Positions 23,336-33,401 of a DNA stretch of 64,000 nt are shown piece by piece; positions within the stretch are counted from its first letter, which is position 1, and each line of letters begins with the position of its first letter. This DNA is from Magicicada septendecula. Taxonomy: Eukaryota; Arthropoda; Insecta; Hemiptera; Cicadidae. The position numbers and the translations under genes were made by a program. Under the pieces are notes generated by a model, which worked only from the letters and a program-made list of their open reading frames with translations, had not been told where the DNA came from and did not search any database. The DNA is taken from assembly GCA_034769895.1 (NCBI GenBank), contig CM068373.1, positions 19,945,967-20,009,966 of the forward strand, in the 5' to 3' direction.

Positions 23336-24780
23336 AATGAACATATAATTTAGAAACAACGACATCAATCCTGCGTTTTAACAAGGCCACAACGCCGATG
23401 AAAATTATGTGTTACAATATCATGTCGCGTTGAAGTGTGAAGTTATAAAACACGGTGTGAAATAAACAGGGCCGGCCTAAGAGCAAAATGCTGTGTGTGC
23501 AAGAATGAGTTTTGGCGCCCCTTACAATGAAAATGGGTATAGAAAACCCTCCAAAAAATGGTATGGGTGCTCTATAACTGAAATTTGTCGGAACTTAATA
23601 ACTGAAGTTGGCATTTTAAAGGGATTAAAAACTAAAACTAAAACTAATAAGTTGTAATAAATAGTAAATATTAAAGTAAAGTATTTAGTACCTTTTCATT
23701 TTTTTAATTTTTTTAAATGACTTCTTCTAGTCTAATTCTTTTAACTGACTTTTTCAAACTTCAGTAGGCAGCACAGATACAGCACCAGACGCGACAGATA
23801 GACTAAACATGTGATAGTGATGTGACTCACTATCTACAACTGTTCAGTTCTGTCAAAACAACGGAGCCGAGCGTTTGGAGCCAGTACCCAGTCTCTTTAC
23901 TGTACTTTCAAGCAACATTTTATTTGTTGAACAAAAGTTATTAACATATTCAAATGGCTAATTTGCATTCAAAATTACATAAAACTTTGAATTTTTACCA
24001 TATTATTTTTTTATATTTTTTCTCGTTTCGGCGCCCCTTCCAAAATCGCATGTGTGCGACCCCACACGCCTTAGGCCGGCCCTGGAAGTAAAGTGCGCCA
24101 GTTTAACAAAAATCAGTAAACGCAACAGTAGGATGGCAAAAGCGATTAGAAATGTCTTGCTAAGTAAGCGCCGCGCTTTGGTTTCTTTGTTCCTTGCTTG
24201 TGTATTCCACGTTTGAATTGCAAATTTCTACAACTTCATGAAGACGCAGACGTTTTGCTTTATCTTTATTCTCTCGCGCCCCGCTGTCTACAACTCTCTT
24301 ACCTCTCTTTCATCTATCACTTCCACTCACTCGCACGCTTTATCTCTGTCCCTACCGTTTACGACTTTAATTCTTCGGTTCTCTCGCCACGAATGAAATG
24401 CATATTAAAACAAGAATTTGAAACACTGTCGTGTTGACTGCTCTAAGCAATTCAGCAACTTCGTAAACTTTCCGTAACTTTGTTTGCATTGTTTTATTTA
24501 CACTAAAATCTTTTGCGTTTTATGTGAGACAGTAAACAAAACATTATGCGTGACGTTAAGTTGAGTTTTGCAATAAATGTTTTACAATAAACATGTATAC
24601 GTGAGACCAAAAACGAAATACATTGTTTGCTGCTCTCGTTAATGAACACAAGAAGGGGAGTGATTTACTGGCATACATAATACAGAGTAATATTGAAGTT
24701 ATTTCTACACCAGTTTTAATACTTTTACTACTAGTACTCACTACATTTACTACTTATACATTTGCTACAGATTAAATAAT
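23335..24780 (+). repeat. Dispersed repeat family R1, copy 3, split by a hAT MITE
   Basis: The left part (23335-23466) matches 22480-22594. The right part (24085-24780) matches 22600-22835 and the 300-800 segment of copy 1, including 'gcaatt/acgcagtaacttcgtaaac'-type sequence. Together they restore one R1 unit around the MITE. Confidence 0.7.
23467..24084. mobile_element. hAT-type MITE (618 bp)
   Basis: The termini are perfect inverted repeats (cagggccggcctaag ... cttaggccggccctg). The flanking octamers are gaaataaa (23459-23466) and gaagtaaa (24085-24092), matching 7 of 8, as expected for an 8-bp hAT target duplication with one mutation. 'ggcgcccctt' occurs near both ends. It is non-coding. 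Confidence 0.85.
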
Positions 24781-24889
24781 AAGATATGAAATGGTTCGCG
24801 TAGATCGCAGCGGGGAGCAGGGAAGGTAGTGCTGGAACTAGGGTGCTCACACACCAACCATGCAGCTGCTATGAACATAAATTCCTATC

Positions 24890-25310
24890 TTCTTACGTCT
24901 TCAATCCTGAGATTGGTTTGCAACAGTCCTCCATCATGATCGATCTTCTGCTTTCCTCTTAATTTCCTCATAAGTTTCACAATTTACATCCTCCATAATT
25001 TGCTTTATATACTGCAGCCTTGGTGTTTCCTTATATCCTGTACCTTCCATTGTTCCTTCCATCACCAATTTTAGTAGTCCTTCATGTCGCAGTGTTGTCC
25101 AATAATTTCTATCCTTCTCCTAATTATGCTTTTCCACAAACACCTCTCATTACCTATTCTGTTGAACACCTTTTCATTTGTAATTTTTAGCATTTTGCGA
25201 TAACACCGTATCTCAAAGCTGTCAAGTTTCCTTTTTTCCTTCATACCTATTGTCCACGCCTCGCAACCATACATAACATTGCTCCATATATAACTCATTA
25301 GGAAACGTCT
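24890..25310 (-). pseudogene. LINE relic: C-terminal region
   Basis: A minus-strand frame at 25071-25298 reads 'MYGCEAWTIGMKEKRKLDSF', then 'EIRCYRKMLKITNEKVFNRI'. This is the conserved 'GCE.W......LD.FE...R+ML+I' block just downstream of RT in many insect LINEs. The frame is broken toward 24890. There is no catalytic RT. It is a different, more diverged family from the 10.7-kb copy. Confidence 0.75.
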
Positions 25311-25344
25311 CCTTGTTTTAAGGGAGATGTTACTAGTTGTTAGT

Positions 25345-25522
25345 ATTCTCCATTTTTACTTCCATGTTCGCATGTTCCATAAGGAAATGGAAGTATGGTC
25401 ATGGCGAAAAAGTCGTGTTCGAGATAACGGCTGATTCTGATTGTACTATCCTCAAAACATAAAGAAAAGTCATTTTTCGAAAAGTGACTGTGTGTGTGTC
25501 TGTCTGTCTGTGTGTCTATTAG
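25345..25522 (+). repeat. (TG)n-tailed dispersed repeat, copy 3
   Basis: The family body (acttccat ... atggaagt hairpin, 'ggctgattctgattgtac') is followed by 'gactgtgtgtgtgtctgtc', a young or decayed TG tract. The 165-bp tandem array begins directly after it. Confidence 0.75.
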
Positions 25523-25524
25523 TG

Positions 25525-26365
25525 TGTATAGAATTTTTCTATGGCAAACGATAACAGCCGCAAATTCAAACAGAATCATCAAATAATTTTTAGCATGCAG
25601 TACTGAATTGTAGAGTACTCAGGGCTTATTGTTTTTGGCGAAGATCGGTTTAGAGAAAGAGGTAGTTTACCTCCAACGTTTTATGTTTTAACAAGAGTAA
25701 TTTTTTCTATGACGAACGATAACTGCCGCACATTTAAACAGAATCAAATAATAATTTTTTGTGTACATCCCTGAATTGTAGATAACACAAGGCCTTTCGA
25801 GTTTGGTGAAGATCGGTTAAGAGGAAGGGGTAGTTTGCCTGCAACGTTTTATGTTTTAACAAGGGTAATTTTTCTATGACGAACGATAACTGCCGTAAAG
25901 TCAAACATAATCAAATATTTTTAGTATACGTTCCTGAATTGTAAAGGACTCAAGGCTTGTTGATTTTGGTGAAGATCGTTTAAGAGAAAGGGGTAGTTTA
26001 CCTGCAACATTTTATGTTTTAACAAGAGTAATTTTTTCATGATGAACGATAACTGCCGTAAATTCAAACATAATCAAATAATTTTTAGCAAGCAGTCCTG
26101 AATTGTAGATAACACAAGGCCTTTTGAGTTTGGTGAAGATCGGTTAAGAGGAAGGGGTAGTTTGCCAGCAACGTTTTATGTTTTAACAAGGGTAATTTTT
26201 CTATGACGAACGATAACACCCGTAAATTCAAACAGAATCAAATAGTTTTTTACATAATATGTGCCTGAGTTGTAGAGGACTCGAGGCCTATTGATTCTGG
26301 TGAAGATCGATTACGGGGAAAGGGTAGTTTACCAGCAACGTTTTATGTTTTAACAAGAGTAAAGT
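25525..26365. repeat. 165-bp tandem array A (5 monomers)
   Basis: Monomers are marked by the block 'cgttttatgttttaacaag', found at about 25676, 25844, 26008, 26170 and 26338, giving a period of 163-167 bp. Each monomer also has 'tgaagatcg' and 'gacgaacgataactgccg'. Monomers differ enough to be typed individually (call them m1-m5), which lets array B be compared with it. Confidence 0.9.
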
Positions 26366-26555
26366 ACTTAATTTTGATAAAGTATCCTGATAAGAAGATC
26401 ATAATAATCCCCTGTATAAACGCAGATTAAATATCTATAAATGGATAGGCTAGTTGAACTAGTTGGGGGTAATTTTCTATAAATGAAAATTATAGTTGAA
26501 AATTATATGGGATAATTTTTTATATGTGTACTACGTTATCGGCAACAAAGAAGTA

Positions 26556-26733
26556 TTTTGTTGTTAAAATTCCTTTCCGGGCTGTTTGGCCGTAGTCCAA
26601 TGTTTTCTGCAAAACGAGACGTTTCGGCGGCAGTGCCATCGACTTCTCACATCAGTGAAAATCGAGTGCGATAACGTGAGGTGGTATACGTTAGTGACCA
26701 CAGTACTGTGGTTAAGGCTGAAGCAGTAAGTAG
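26556..26733 (+). mobile_element. Single-arm relative of FB1 with 9-bp target duplication (copy A)
   Basis: The insertion of 178 bp starts 'ttttgttg', includes 'ccgggctgtttggccg' and ends near 'cagtaagtag'. It is bounded by the 9-bp direct repeat aaagaagta (26547-26555 and 26734-26742). Unoccupied versions of the target (caacaaagaagtagtttc) occur at 44671 (+) and about 27360-27390 (-). A second copy of the same insertion is at 36033-36210 by duplication. Confidence 0.8.
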
Positions 26734-26839
26734 AAAGAAGTAGTTTCTATGGAAATATTTCATTTCAAAAATTATTTTAAATATAAATCTTAGAACATGG
26801 ATGTCACGTATGGTTCTCCATACCGATATTTTTTGTTAA

Positions 26840-27748
26840 GGGGAGATCAGCACTTTTTTCCTCCAATGCATTTTAAATGGGCGAACAGGGGTTTAGTTAG
26901 GTACCATTAATTAATAATCTATTGAAGCTATGTATTTAAAATTCATACCATACCTTAACGCATATGTTTGTAACAAGATGTAATAGTTTGAAGCAATTGA
27001 AGAAAAAATGTCAGTATAAAACACAATTACTTTTTACAAATTTTTTGAAAAAAGATTTTATTTAAATTTTTTTACAAAATTATTTTTTTTTAAGAAAGAG
27101 ATTAATTCTAGTACGCTTTGATTGTTACATTGTACTGTTCAACCACAAAAAATTTGAACTCATTAGAACTTATAGTTTTTGAGAAAAGTGTACCTAATTG
27201 TTGAAATTCATGGTTAAGGGAAAAGGCGCGTAACAATGGAATTGGAAAACAACGTGTAACATGTTTTATTTAATGTTAACATTGCAAATGTTTATAAGGA
27301 CGTGTCGCACATTTGCGGCCGATCGCTGGTGCGTGATCGAAAATGGGAACCGGTGAGTTTCCATAGAAACTACTTCTTTGTTGTCAATAACGTAGTACAC
27401 ATATAAAACTTCGCTTATGAATGTGACTACATTTAACTTATAATCTGTACATTGGTAAATGAAGAATGAATTCATTGATTGGTGAATAAAGAATAAATTC
27501 ATTGATTGGTGAATGAACATAAATATATATATTTTTTAGATTTATTGAAGTATTTTCAATGCCCTTCTCTGTGCATTGCATTTGTGCAATGCCTGTAAAT
27601 TTTTTAACGTCACATTAATGTAGATAACATTAAAAGTATATATTTATACTCTTAAAAGTATATATTTTCTTAATCGTGTTAAATGGAAAATTCTTTTGGG
27701 ACAATAAAAAATTTTTAATTTTTTGACCGAAGAACTGCTGATCTCCCC
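26840..27748. mobile_element. Non-autonomous element with TTAA-like flank (copy A)
   Basis: Inverted termini ggggagatcagca ... tgctgatctcccc lie inside TTAA (26836-26839) and TTAC (27749-27752). A TTAA target would suggest piggyBac-type, but the right flank is mutated in both duplicated copies and the termini are short. A relic of repeat family C (matching 44475-44790, inverted) lies inside at 27270-27600. It is non-coding; an 84-codon minus ORF at 27266 is conserved between copies only because of the duplication. Confidence 0.5.
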
Positions 27749-28071
27749 TTACAAGCAACCATAGCCTGGTTTATCCTGCTAGTAATAGCTCTTTCACTTC
27801 GCCTATCCTTTGTAATTTTATTGCCCACGTATGTAAATTTGCTCACATCCTGAAGGGTGTCTCCTCTCAATGCAGTGTTTAGCTTCAAAGTTTCTTTGAA
27901 CCTACCAAGTGCCAACGGCTTCTTCGGAAGGCGGATGAGCGGGTACGAGAAGGACACTCTCTTACCCTTGGGGTTATAAATACCCATAAAAGACGGATGA
28001 ACCAGTAGCTGGTCAATGGAACAGAATGCAGAAAGCAACTGGAAACCGTTACATTTAAGGTCTTTGGACAT
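27715..28071 (-). pseudogene. 118-codon chimeric ORF with LINE post-RT fragment (copy A)
   Basis: The C-terminal half contains 'DVSKFTYVGNKITKDRRSER' and 'AITSRINQAM', a LINE region found just after RT ('F.YLG..IT.DGR...EI..RI..A'). The last 12 residues are read out of the terminus of the neighbouring element at 26840-27748. The first about 60 residues are not recognised. The duplicate at 37192-37548 is also uninterrupted, with only a few substitutions (Leu/Val, Phe/Tyr, Ala/Asp). That is too few to separate selection from recent duplication. I regard it as a transposon relic, not a gene. Confidence 0.6.
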
Positions 28072-28669
28072 CTTTATTATTTGTAGTATTCATGAGTTGA
28101 TCTTTAGGAAAATATTCCGGAATAGGCCCTCCGAGTGGATCCGTCCAGAGGGAGAATATCTAAACCAAAATTAGGGAACACAAAATGATTGCGCCAAAAA
28201 TAACGCGTCAAAGCAACGCATGTGTAATGAGATCTTTTCACTCTGCGCAACCAAACAACTTTTTCGTGTCTAATTATTTTAGCTGTACATTTACTATTCT
28301 TGCAGTCAGCATTTAGAAATTCCGCTGTATATACTTGACAAAAGAACATATTCTTACGCCCTTAAAATATTCAACTTGCAGTGGAAGTGATGTTTACAAG
28401 GCCGGCAAAAATGGCAGTTAGTCGATTACTCTAGACGCATTGTAGGAGGCCGTGGAACGACCTCGCGAGTCGGCGATCTATAAAGATTCGGGCACACAGA
28501 ACGCGATCTGTCGCGGCGGTCAGCGATACTGTATGGCGGCGGAAATCGGGAAAGTTGTATTGCGTAATATGTCATCATATCCGTCACATAGAAAGTGATC
28601 TGTCGCGATGGTCTAGTCTAGACCGAGACGACGAGCGGGCAGCTCAATATGGCCAACGAAAACATATAA

Positions 28670-28790
28670 ATTTTTATTGAGAAAGTGCGGGAGTATGTTT
28701 TTTATATGATACTAGTCACAACGATTACAAAAATCTGGTAAAAAAGCAAAGGTGTGGGGTGGAATAGCAGGTACGAACTGGTCATCTCCA
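28670..28790 (+). pseudogene. MADF/Myb-like protein first exon relic (copy A)
   Basis: Read on plus across two frameshifts, this gives 'FIEKVREYVF', 'LYDTSHNDYKN' and 'KVWGGIAGTN', which is the pattern of a MADF domain (L/I-E-V-R...LYD...YK...W..IA). PIF/Harbinger elements carry such a DNA-binding partner besides the transposase. A splice donor (cca|gtaagt) follows at 28790-28791, so the remnant looks like an entire first exon. The frameshifts and lack of further exons make it non-functional. Confidence 0.65.
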
Positions 28791-28816
28791 GTAAGTATTT
28801 TTAGAAATATTTTTTG

Positions 28817-29077
28817 TTATTCGCTTTTCATGACAATTTCAATAACAACTATATTTAAAAGATCATGCAATTCCTCGAAGCATTCTATAGACATACGAAA
28901 ATGCGTAAAAAATCTCTCTTCATGTGACTCCAGTTCTCGGCAAAGGCGGTGATATTCCGCAAGGCGTTCTCTCTTTCTGTTGATATCGTGAGCCCAGCAC
29001 CGTCTCTTCTTTCTGCTTGGTGCAAACAGAAGAAGCAGTGTATCCTCATCACTAAACATCCTATGAGAATTTATCAT
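28817..29077 (-). pseudogene. PIF/Harbinger transposase N-terminal exon (copy A)
   Basis: The 86 residues contain 'WAHDINRKRERLAEYHRLCR' and 'ERFFTHFRMSIECFEELHDL', the well-conserved N-terminal region of PIF/Harbinger (DDE superfamily, nuclease-like) transposases. The DDE catalytic domain that should follow is absent: the frame ends shortly after 'LLN', next to the relic of the partner gene on the other strand. The start Met at 29077 is plausible. The same frame is intact in copy B (38290-38550) with the same residues. It cannot be a transposase alone. Confidence 0.85.
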
Positions 29078-29502
29078 CTTGAGAAAACTTATTTGAAGTT
29101 TGAGCAGACGGAATGGGTAGAATCGATTTCTTCACGAGAGAGGATCACACTGCACTGGCGCTAGACCGCTTAAGAATTGCCGTATCCTGTGTGGAGTAGC
29201 CAGATCGTAGACAGACCGCGTTCTGTGTGCCGAGCCTTAAATAGCGATGTTTCGAAAGCGGGGGACAACGCGGGGACTCCCTGCGGAGATCGATCGACTT
29301 GAGACACTCGACATCTGTTGCCTGAACCGGTTCCAGCAGCAGTGCCTCAAATATAAGTTTTCTTTCTTCCGCCAAAAAACCAACGAATGATCGTGTTGGC
29401 GATTGTCCATTCCAGTTTTAGGCTACCTGTCGACTGTACCAGATCTAAAACTTTATCTTCTGGCAGTCATTGCCAGACCCAGATATTGCACGGGTGTAAG
29501 GA

Positions 29503-30780
29503 TGTTGCAATTATTCGTCTTCTGTCGAATGCAACAATCCGCGAATTGTACCTTGCCCGACGCCCTGACGTCACGCCCTCCCCTTTACCAACCCTATCGC
29601 TTGCTTTGTAAAATCTCGTCAGTCTCCCATCAAACCCTGTGAGCTGAGCGGCCCGTCGCCGGACTTTCGTCATGTTTGGGAGCCTTAATAACCAAGGTAA
29701 CTATGATTGTTTTTGAGCTATCGTAAATCAATGCTAGTGGTTAATAATTTTGTGTATTACGTTTGTAACAAAAAGAAAACTTGTAATAGATGTAAAAAGA
29801 TTGTTATCCGTAACCAACCAAGATGTATTTTGTCTGTAAAGGTCAGAATCGCCTATTTTTAAATTTCAGTCAGTCAACTTGTTGAAAAGACCTAAGATAT
29901 GTAAGGTTGAGTGTCAGTACTCGTTATATATGTAATTTAAAGTCATAACCTTGTAAAGCTATTTTGTAATATTGTGAATTGTAACATGCACTGTATGAAT
30001 GCATGCGTGCGTGTTAATCGAACGATGTGGGTATAAAAGTGTACTAAAACATGTGAAAACTTTCAGTTCGAAACTTGGTTCAACGTTCCGGACAGAAGAC
30101 ACGAGAACACGAACTTCGTACAGTTTTACACGATCTTCCAGCACAGACATAGCAGTGGTTCAGACCAGGTACGGAGGAACACGCAGCCGTAGCGACCAGA
30201 TACAGCAGGTTGCAAAAAGGATTTATCTGGATTGCCAAGTAACATTTTTACCTAATAACTTACGGTGCTAGTTGCTGCATAATCACGAAGCAAAAGCGAG
30301 ACAAACTAGTTACTCGTCATAAGTGTCAGAAACAATTTTATAAACTTTTGCGATAGATAACAGTGTTAGAAATTTATAAATAGATCACAGCGTGTACGCT
30401 GTACACCATTTTGTAAACTAGCATCGATTTATGCGACACCCCCATATTTAACATTTAACATTTTCTATATTCAGTTTTTCAAAAAAAAATTAGCTCAGTA
30501 CTGACCGTTGCTGACTGGCACATAATTAAGTAAATTTTAGTGACTCGTAATGTTTTTGAAATAAACGGGTCGCATCCGACTCAGCTCACAGATTGATGCT
30601 TTCAACAATTTCTTTTACTCGCACCTCCTCCTTTTATATAATTATGTTAATTATAGAAACATTTGAGAAATAAGTTGTAACACAGGAAAGGTGTCTTAAG
30701 CATTTTGATGTACTTAGAAATTACATTATGTTATTTGTGTGTATGCTGAACACTTCCGGGGCCTAGCAGCGGGAAGTGCT
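29503..30780 (+). mobile_element. 5' LTR of the Gypsy element (right edge approximate)
   Basis: The LTR begins 'tgttgcaattattcg' exactly where copy A stops matching copy B, which has the unoccupied site at 39001-39010. A TATA box (tataaa at 30032-30037) lies 31 bp before an arthropod initiator (tcagttcg at 30063). A polyadenylation signal (aataaa) follows at about 30559. The LTR end and primer-binding site are placed near 30780-30790 ('agaagtggtagcc') without certainty, because the 3' LTR is not present to compare. Confidence 0.65.
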
Positions 30781-31232
30781 GCCGCAGCAGAAGTGGTAGC
30801 CGGAGCGTGATTATTTTGGGTTTTCCTTGGTCCATGAGTTACTAGGTATTTAAATCAATTTAATGGGTTATAAGCCATAGTTATCAAGAGTAATTTTGTT
30901 GATGTTGTGTGTGTAGAAATTTTGTATTGTTCGTATTGCACGGTATTGGTCACGTGAAGTTTTGTATAGAATTTTGTATTGTATAGGATTATGTATTTTA
31001 AATGTTAAATGCTTAGTTAACAATTTTGTCACAAGTAGGTCTTTGTTATAAGTTGTCATGAAATCAGGTCGTTCAAATTATTCGCTCGCGAGTAGAAAAC
31101 CGCTAGGTGAACTTTGTCTGGCAGATAAGGCTGCCAGACGATCCTGTCCGTCTTATCTGCATTCCACCGAACAGCTGCCCCCTTATCTTATCGTTGCACA
31201 TTGTATGTTTTGATTTTGCTATCGGTCGTAAT

Positions 31233-32498
31233 ATGGCCTTACTCAGAGACATTGATCAGCTGCGAAAGCACGATTTATTATTTGAACTAAGGGCTCGTGG
31301 TGTCGTAAAGAACGGGACGGTAGGGGAACTGCGGAAATGCCTACGTAATGTAATGCATGAAGGGAAGACCCCCGACACTAAATACCTCGAGGGGTTGGAC
31401 ATTTCGAACGAGTGCAGAGAATGCGACTTGATATCGGATATTTTGGATGTCGACCTTGCAAACATCGGCGAGTCCCAGTGCCGAACCGACCATCAACGGC
31501 TTACAGCCAGGTGTCGGGCTTTTGAGGGCCGGTTAAAGTTGTTAGAGTCTTGGGCGGAATCGTCGGGAGACGTAAACTCCCGGAAACATATACTCTCTAT
31601 AGGGGAAAAGGTTAAGAGGGTTTTGGCGGACAGCGAGACTTGCCCCGTCGCGGAAAACGAGGTGAGCCCGCAAGAGCCAGCCCCGCCGGGTGGCAGTCGT
31701 TCTGACGCTGGACCGCTTATTCAATATGAAGATAAGGCGGCCCCATTAGGGAGTGCCGTTCCCGGACTCGAGCGGAACCCTTTCGTGAGCGAAGCAAACA
31801 CCTACCCTTCGCGGTTGCCTACCAGCTGTTGTTACAGCAAGTTACCTCACCCCGCCGAAAAAATAGTCCGCGGTCTCCCTAAGGCAGACGGTTTCTGTGT
31901 GGAAACTCTGCTAGAGTTTTTTAAAATAGCTATGAGACTGAAAAGGTGCTTTCCGGTTTCGGAGGCCGGGTTTCTGGCGTTGCTTATGCGTTATTGTAAC
32001 GGGGCTTTGGGCGATCGACTTGCCAAGTACCTGGCGGCCGATGACTTTGACCGTTTTCACCAGGAAGCCCTGGAATATTTCATTCCCGATCGGTTGTTTT
32101 TGTCCTTAAAGCAGAAGCTGTTTTTAAGAGCCCAAGAGCGCGGAGAACCTTTGTCGACTTATATCTCCGAAATAAAAGAGGCGGCCCAGGTGCTGCGACT
32201 ACCCGTGACTGAGAGGGAAGTAGTTAATAACATCGTTTCGGGGCTATCCGCCCAAACGAGAACCTGTCTCGTGTTCTGCAGCCGCCCGTCCACGTTTGCC
32301 GATCTAGACAAGATCTGCGTAGAGGTGGCGAATTTCCAATTCACAGATCGGACTACCGCGTATAGAGGCCCTGTTGCCCCCCCAGCTAATGCCGGACCGC
32401 GCGAGGACCGGAGGCGGTGTTACCATTGTAGGGAAGAAGGGCACGTGAGACGTTACTGTCCCCGTCTGAAGGCCACGAATACAAAAAACGCGTATTGA
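31233..32498 (+). CDS. gag: Gypsy Gag polyprotein (intact frame)
   Basis: The 421-residue frame from the ATG at 31233 (open upstream to 31107, but the internal ATG starts a better protein, 'MALLRDIDQLRKHDLLFELR') opens with a SAP-like helix-helix segment. It continues through a capsid-like helical region (about residues 190-340, including 'LFLSLKQKLFLRAQERGEPL') and ends with one zinc knuckle CX2CX4HX4C ('CYHCREEGHVRRYC') near the C-terminus. This order is standard for Ty3/Gypsy Gag, which packages the element RNA. The stop at 32496-32498 is followed about 100 bp on by the protease frame. GC content and codon use are richer than the surrounding AT-rich DNA, suggesting a fairly recent arrival. 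Gag is the only uninterrupted gene of the element. Confidence 0.85.
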   Translation: MALLRDIDQLRKHDLLFELRARGVVKNGTVGELRKCLRNVMHEGKTPDTKYLEGLDISNECRECDLISDILDVDLANIGESQCRTDHQRLTARCRAFEGRLKLLESWAESSGDVNSRKHILSIGEKVKRVLADSETCPVAENEVSPQEPAPPGGSRSDAGPLIQYEDKAAPLGSAVPGLERNPFVSEANTYPSRLPTSCCYSKLPHPAEKIVRGLPKADGFCVETLLEFFKIAMRLKRCFPVSEAGFLALLMRYCNGALGDRLAKYLAADDFDRFHQEALEYFIPDRLFLSLKQKLFLRAQERGEPLSTYISEIKEAAQVLRLPVTEREVVNNIVSGLSAQTRTCLVFCSRPSTFADLDKICVEVANFQFTDRTTAYRGPVAPPANAGPREDRRRCYHCREEGHVRRYCPRLKATNTKNAY

Positions 32499-32595
32499 GA
32501 GACAGTACGGTCAGCAACTGTTTCTCAACCTTCTGTCCTAAGCCTGACCTGACTGGCCGTGACCGCGTTCCCTTCGGGACTGTTTTCACCCCGAT

Positions 32596-33401
32596 TTGTT
32601 ACCTGTACAAAAAAAAGGGCACTATATCTGGCGGTGTCGTTCGTTTGTCGGCAAGACGTCCAAAAAGAATCCCCGAAAACGTCGTCGCAAGACCAACGGA
32701 AGAATGAGCCGAATGTTGACTCAAAGAGTCACTTCGCACGACTTATATAAGGAACATCTGGGGTCCGGAAAAAACTTAGCGAGTTTCTTTAAGAACAAAC
32801 TGTTTTCGCCCCAGGTGGAAGTAGTTTTTAATGATAGAACCGTGAAAGGTCTGATTGATTCCGGGTCGGTACGTACAATTATGTCGCGTCGGCTGTTCGA
32901 GAGCATTGGAGACACCCGAAGCGTCTTGAAGCGGACTAACAGTGCCGTAGTATGCAGGAGTGCCTGCAGTGGCAATTTGAAGGTCAAGTTGGAAGCCTTG
33001 TGCTGGGTGAAAATCGACGCGTTTACCTGGAATTTCCCTATATTGGTCGCCGACGGCCTGTCTTGCGATCTCATACTCGGCGCGGATTTCATCCATCACA
33101 CCCGTTTGGTGCTGGATATTCACCAGGGCGTAATATATTTTAAATTTCGCCCGAAGAATCTTATTTCTCTGTGCGACGGCCAAAACAATTCGGAAGGCTG
33201 TAGCTCTAACCTTTTAGTAAAAGAGTCCTTTGAGGTCGGGCACCTCGATCGTGAGAAGGCCGACGAAGTACTTCAGGTGCGTCGCCGTCATAAAAACGTT
33301 TTGACCGGGGAGCTAGGTCGGACGGACAGGTTGACGTACGATATAACCTTGCTGGATAACCGGCCGGTCAAGGCCCATCCCTACCAGCTCGCCCCCCCCC
33401 C
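32596..33401 (+). pseudogene. pol: Gypsy pol part 1: aspartic protease
   Basis: The frame contains the retroviral-type aspartic protease signature 'VKGLIDSGSVRTIMSRRLFE' (catalytic Asp in DSG) and the second conserved block 'CDLILGADFIHH'. It then leads into the N-terminus of RT ('TYDITLLDNRPVKAHPYQLA'). The frame is lost at a C homopolymer (about 33391-33401), after which RT continues in another frame. The missing continuity could be a real mutation or a homopolymer read error. It lies downstream of gag in a different frame, as is usual for Gypsy. Confidence 0.8.

Larger units (their letters stand above)
28484..29237. mobile_element. PIF/Harbinger deletion derivative (copy A, 754 bp)
   Basis: Inverted termini of about 28 bp (core cacacagaacgcg; agattcgggcacacag at left, inverted aggctcggcacacag at right) are flanked by the 3-bp direct repeat TAA (28481-28483, 29238-29240). 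This is the hallmark of PIF/Harbinger. Inside are the 5' ends of both expected Harbinger genes facing each other: a MADF-type DNA-binding protein on plus and a transposase on minus. The middle of the element is deleted. Confidence 0.85.
25525..29502. repeat. Duplicated segment, copy A
   Basis: From the tandem array through the Harbinger derivative to 'ggtgtaagga' at 29502, this segment recurs at 34971-39009 in the same orientation and order. Only scattered substitutions and small indels separate them, for example 25 bp extra in copy B near 38774. The offset is about 9.47 kb. The copy ends where a Gypsy LTR is inserted. Confidence 0.9.

Noticed and set aside
27266..27520. 84-codon ORF identical in both duplicated copies
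   Set aside because: It contains an internal direct repeat and lies in non-coding repeat family C. Identity is explained by the duplication.
31107..32498. 463-codon ORF considered as a host gene
   Set aside because: The zinc knuckle, the SAP-like start and the adjacent pol identify it as Gypsy Gag.
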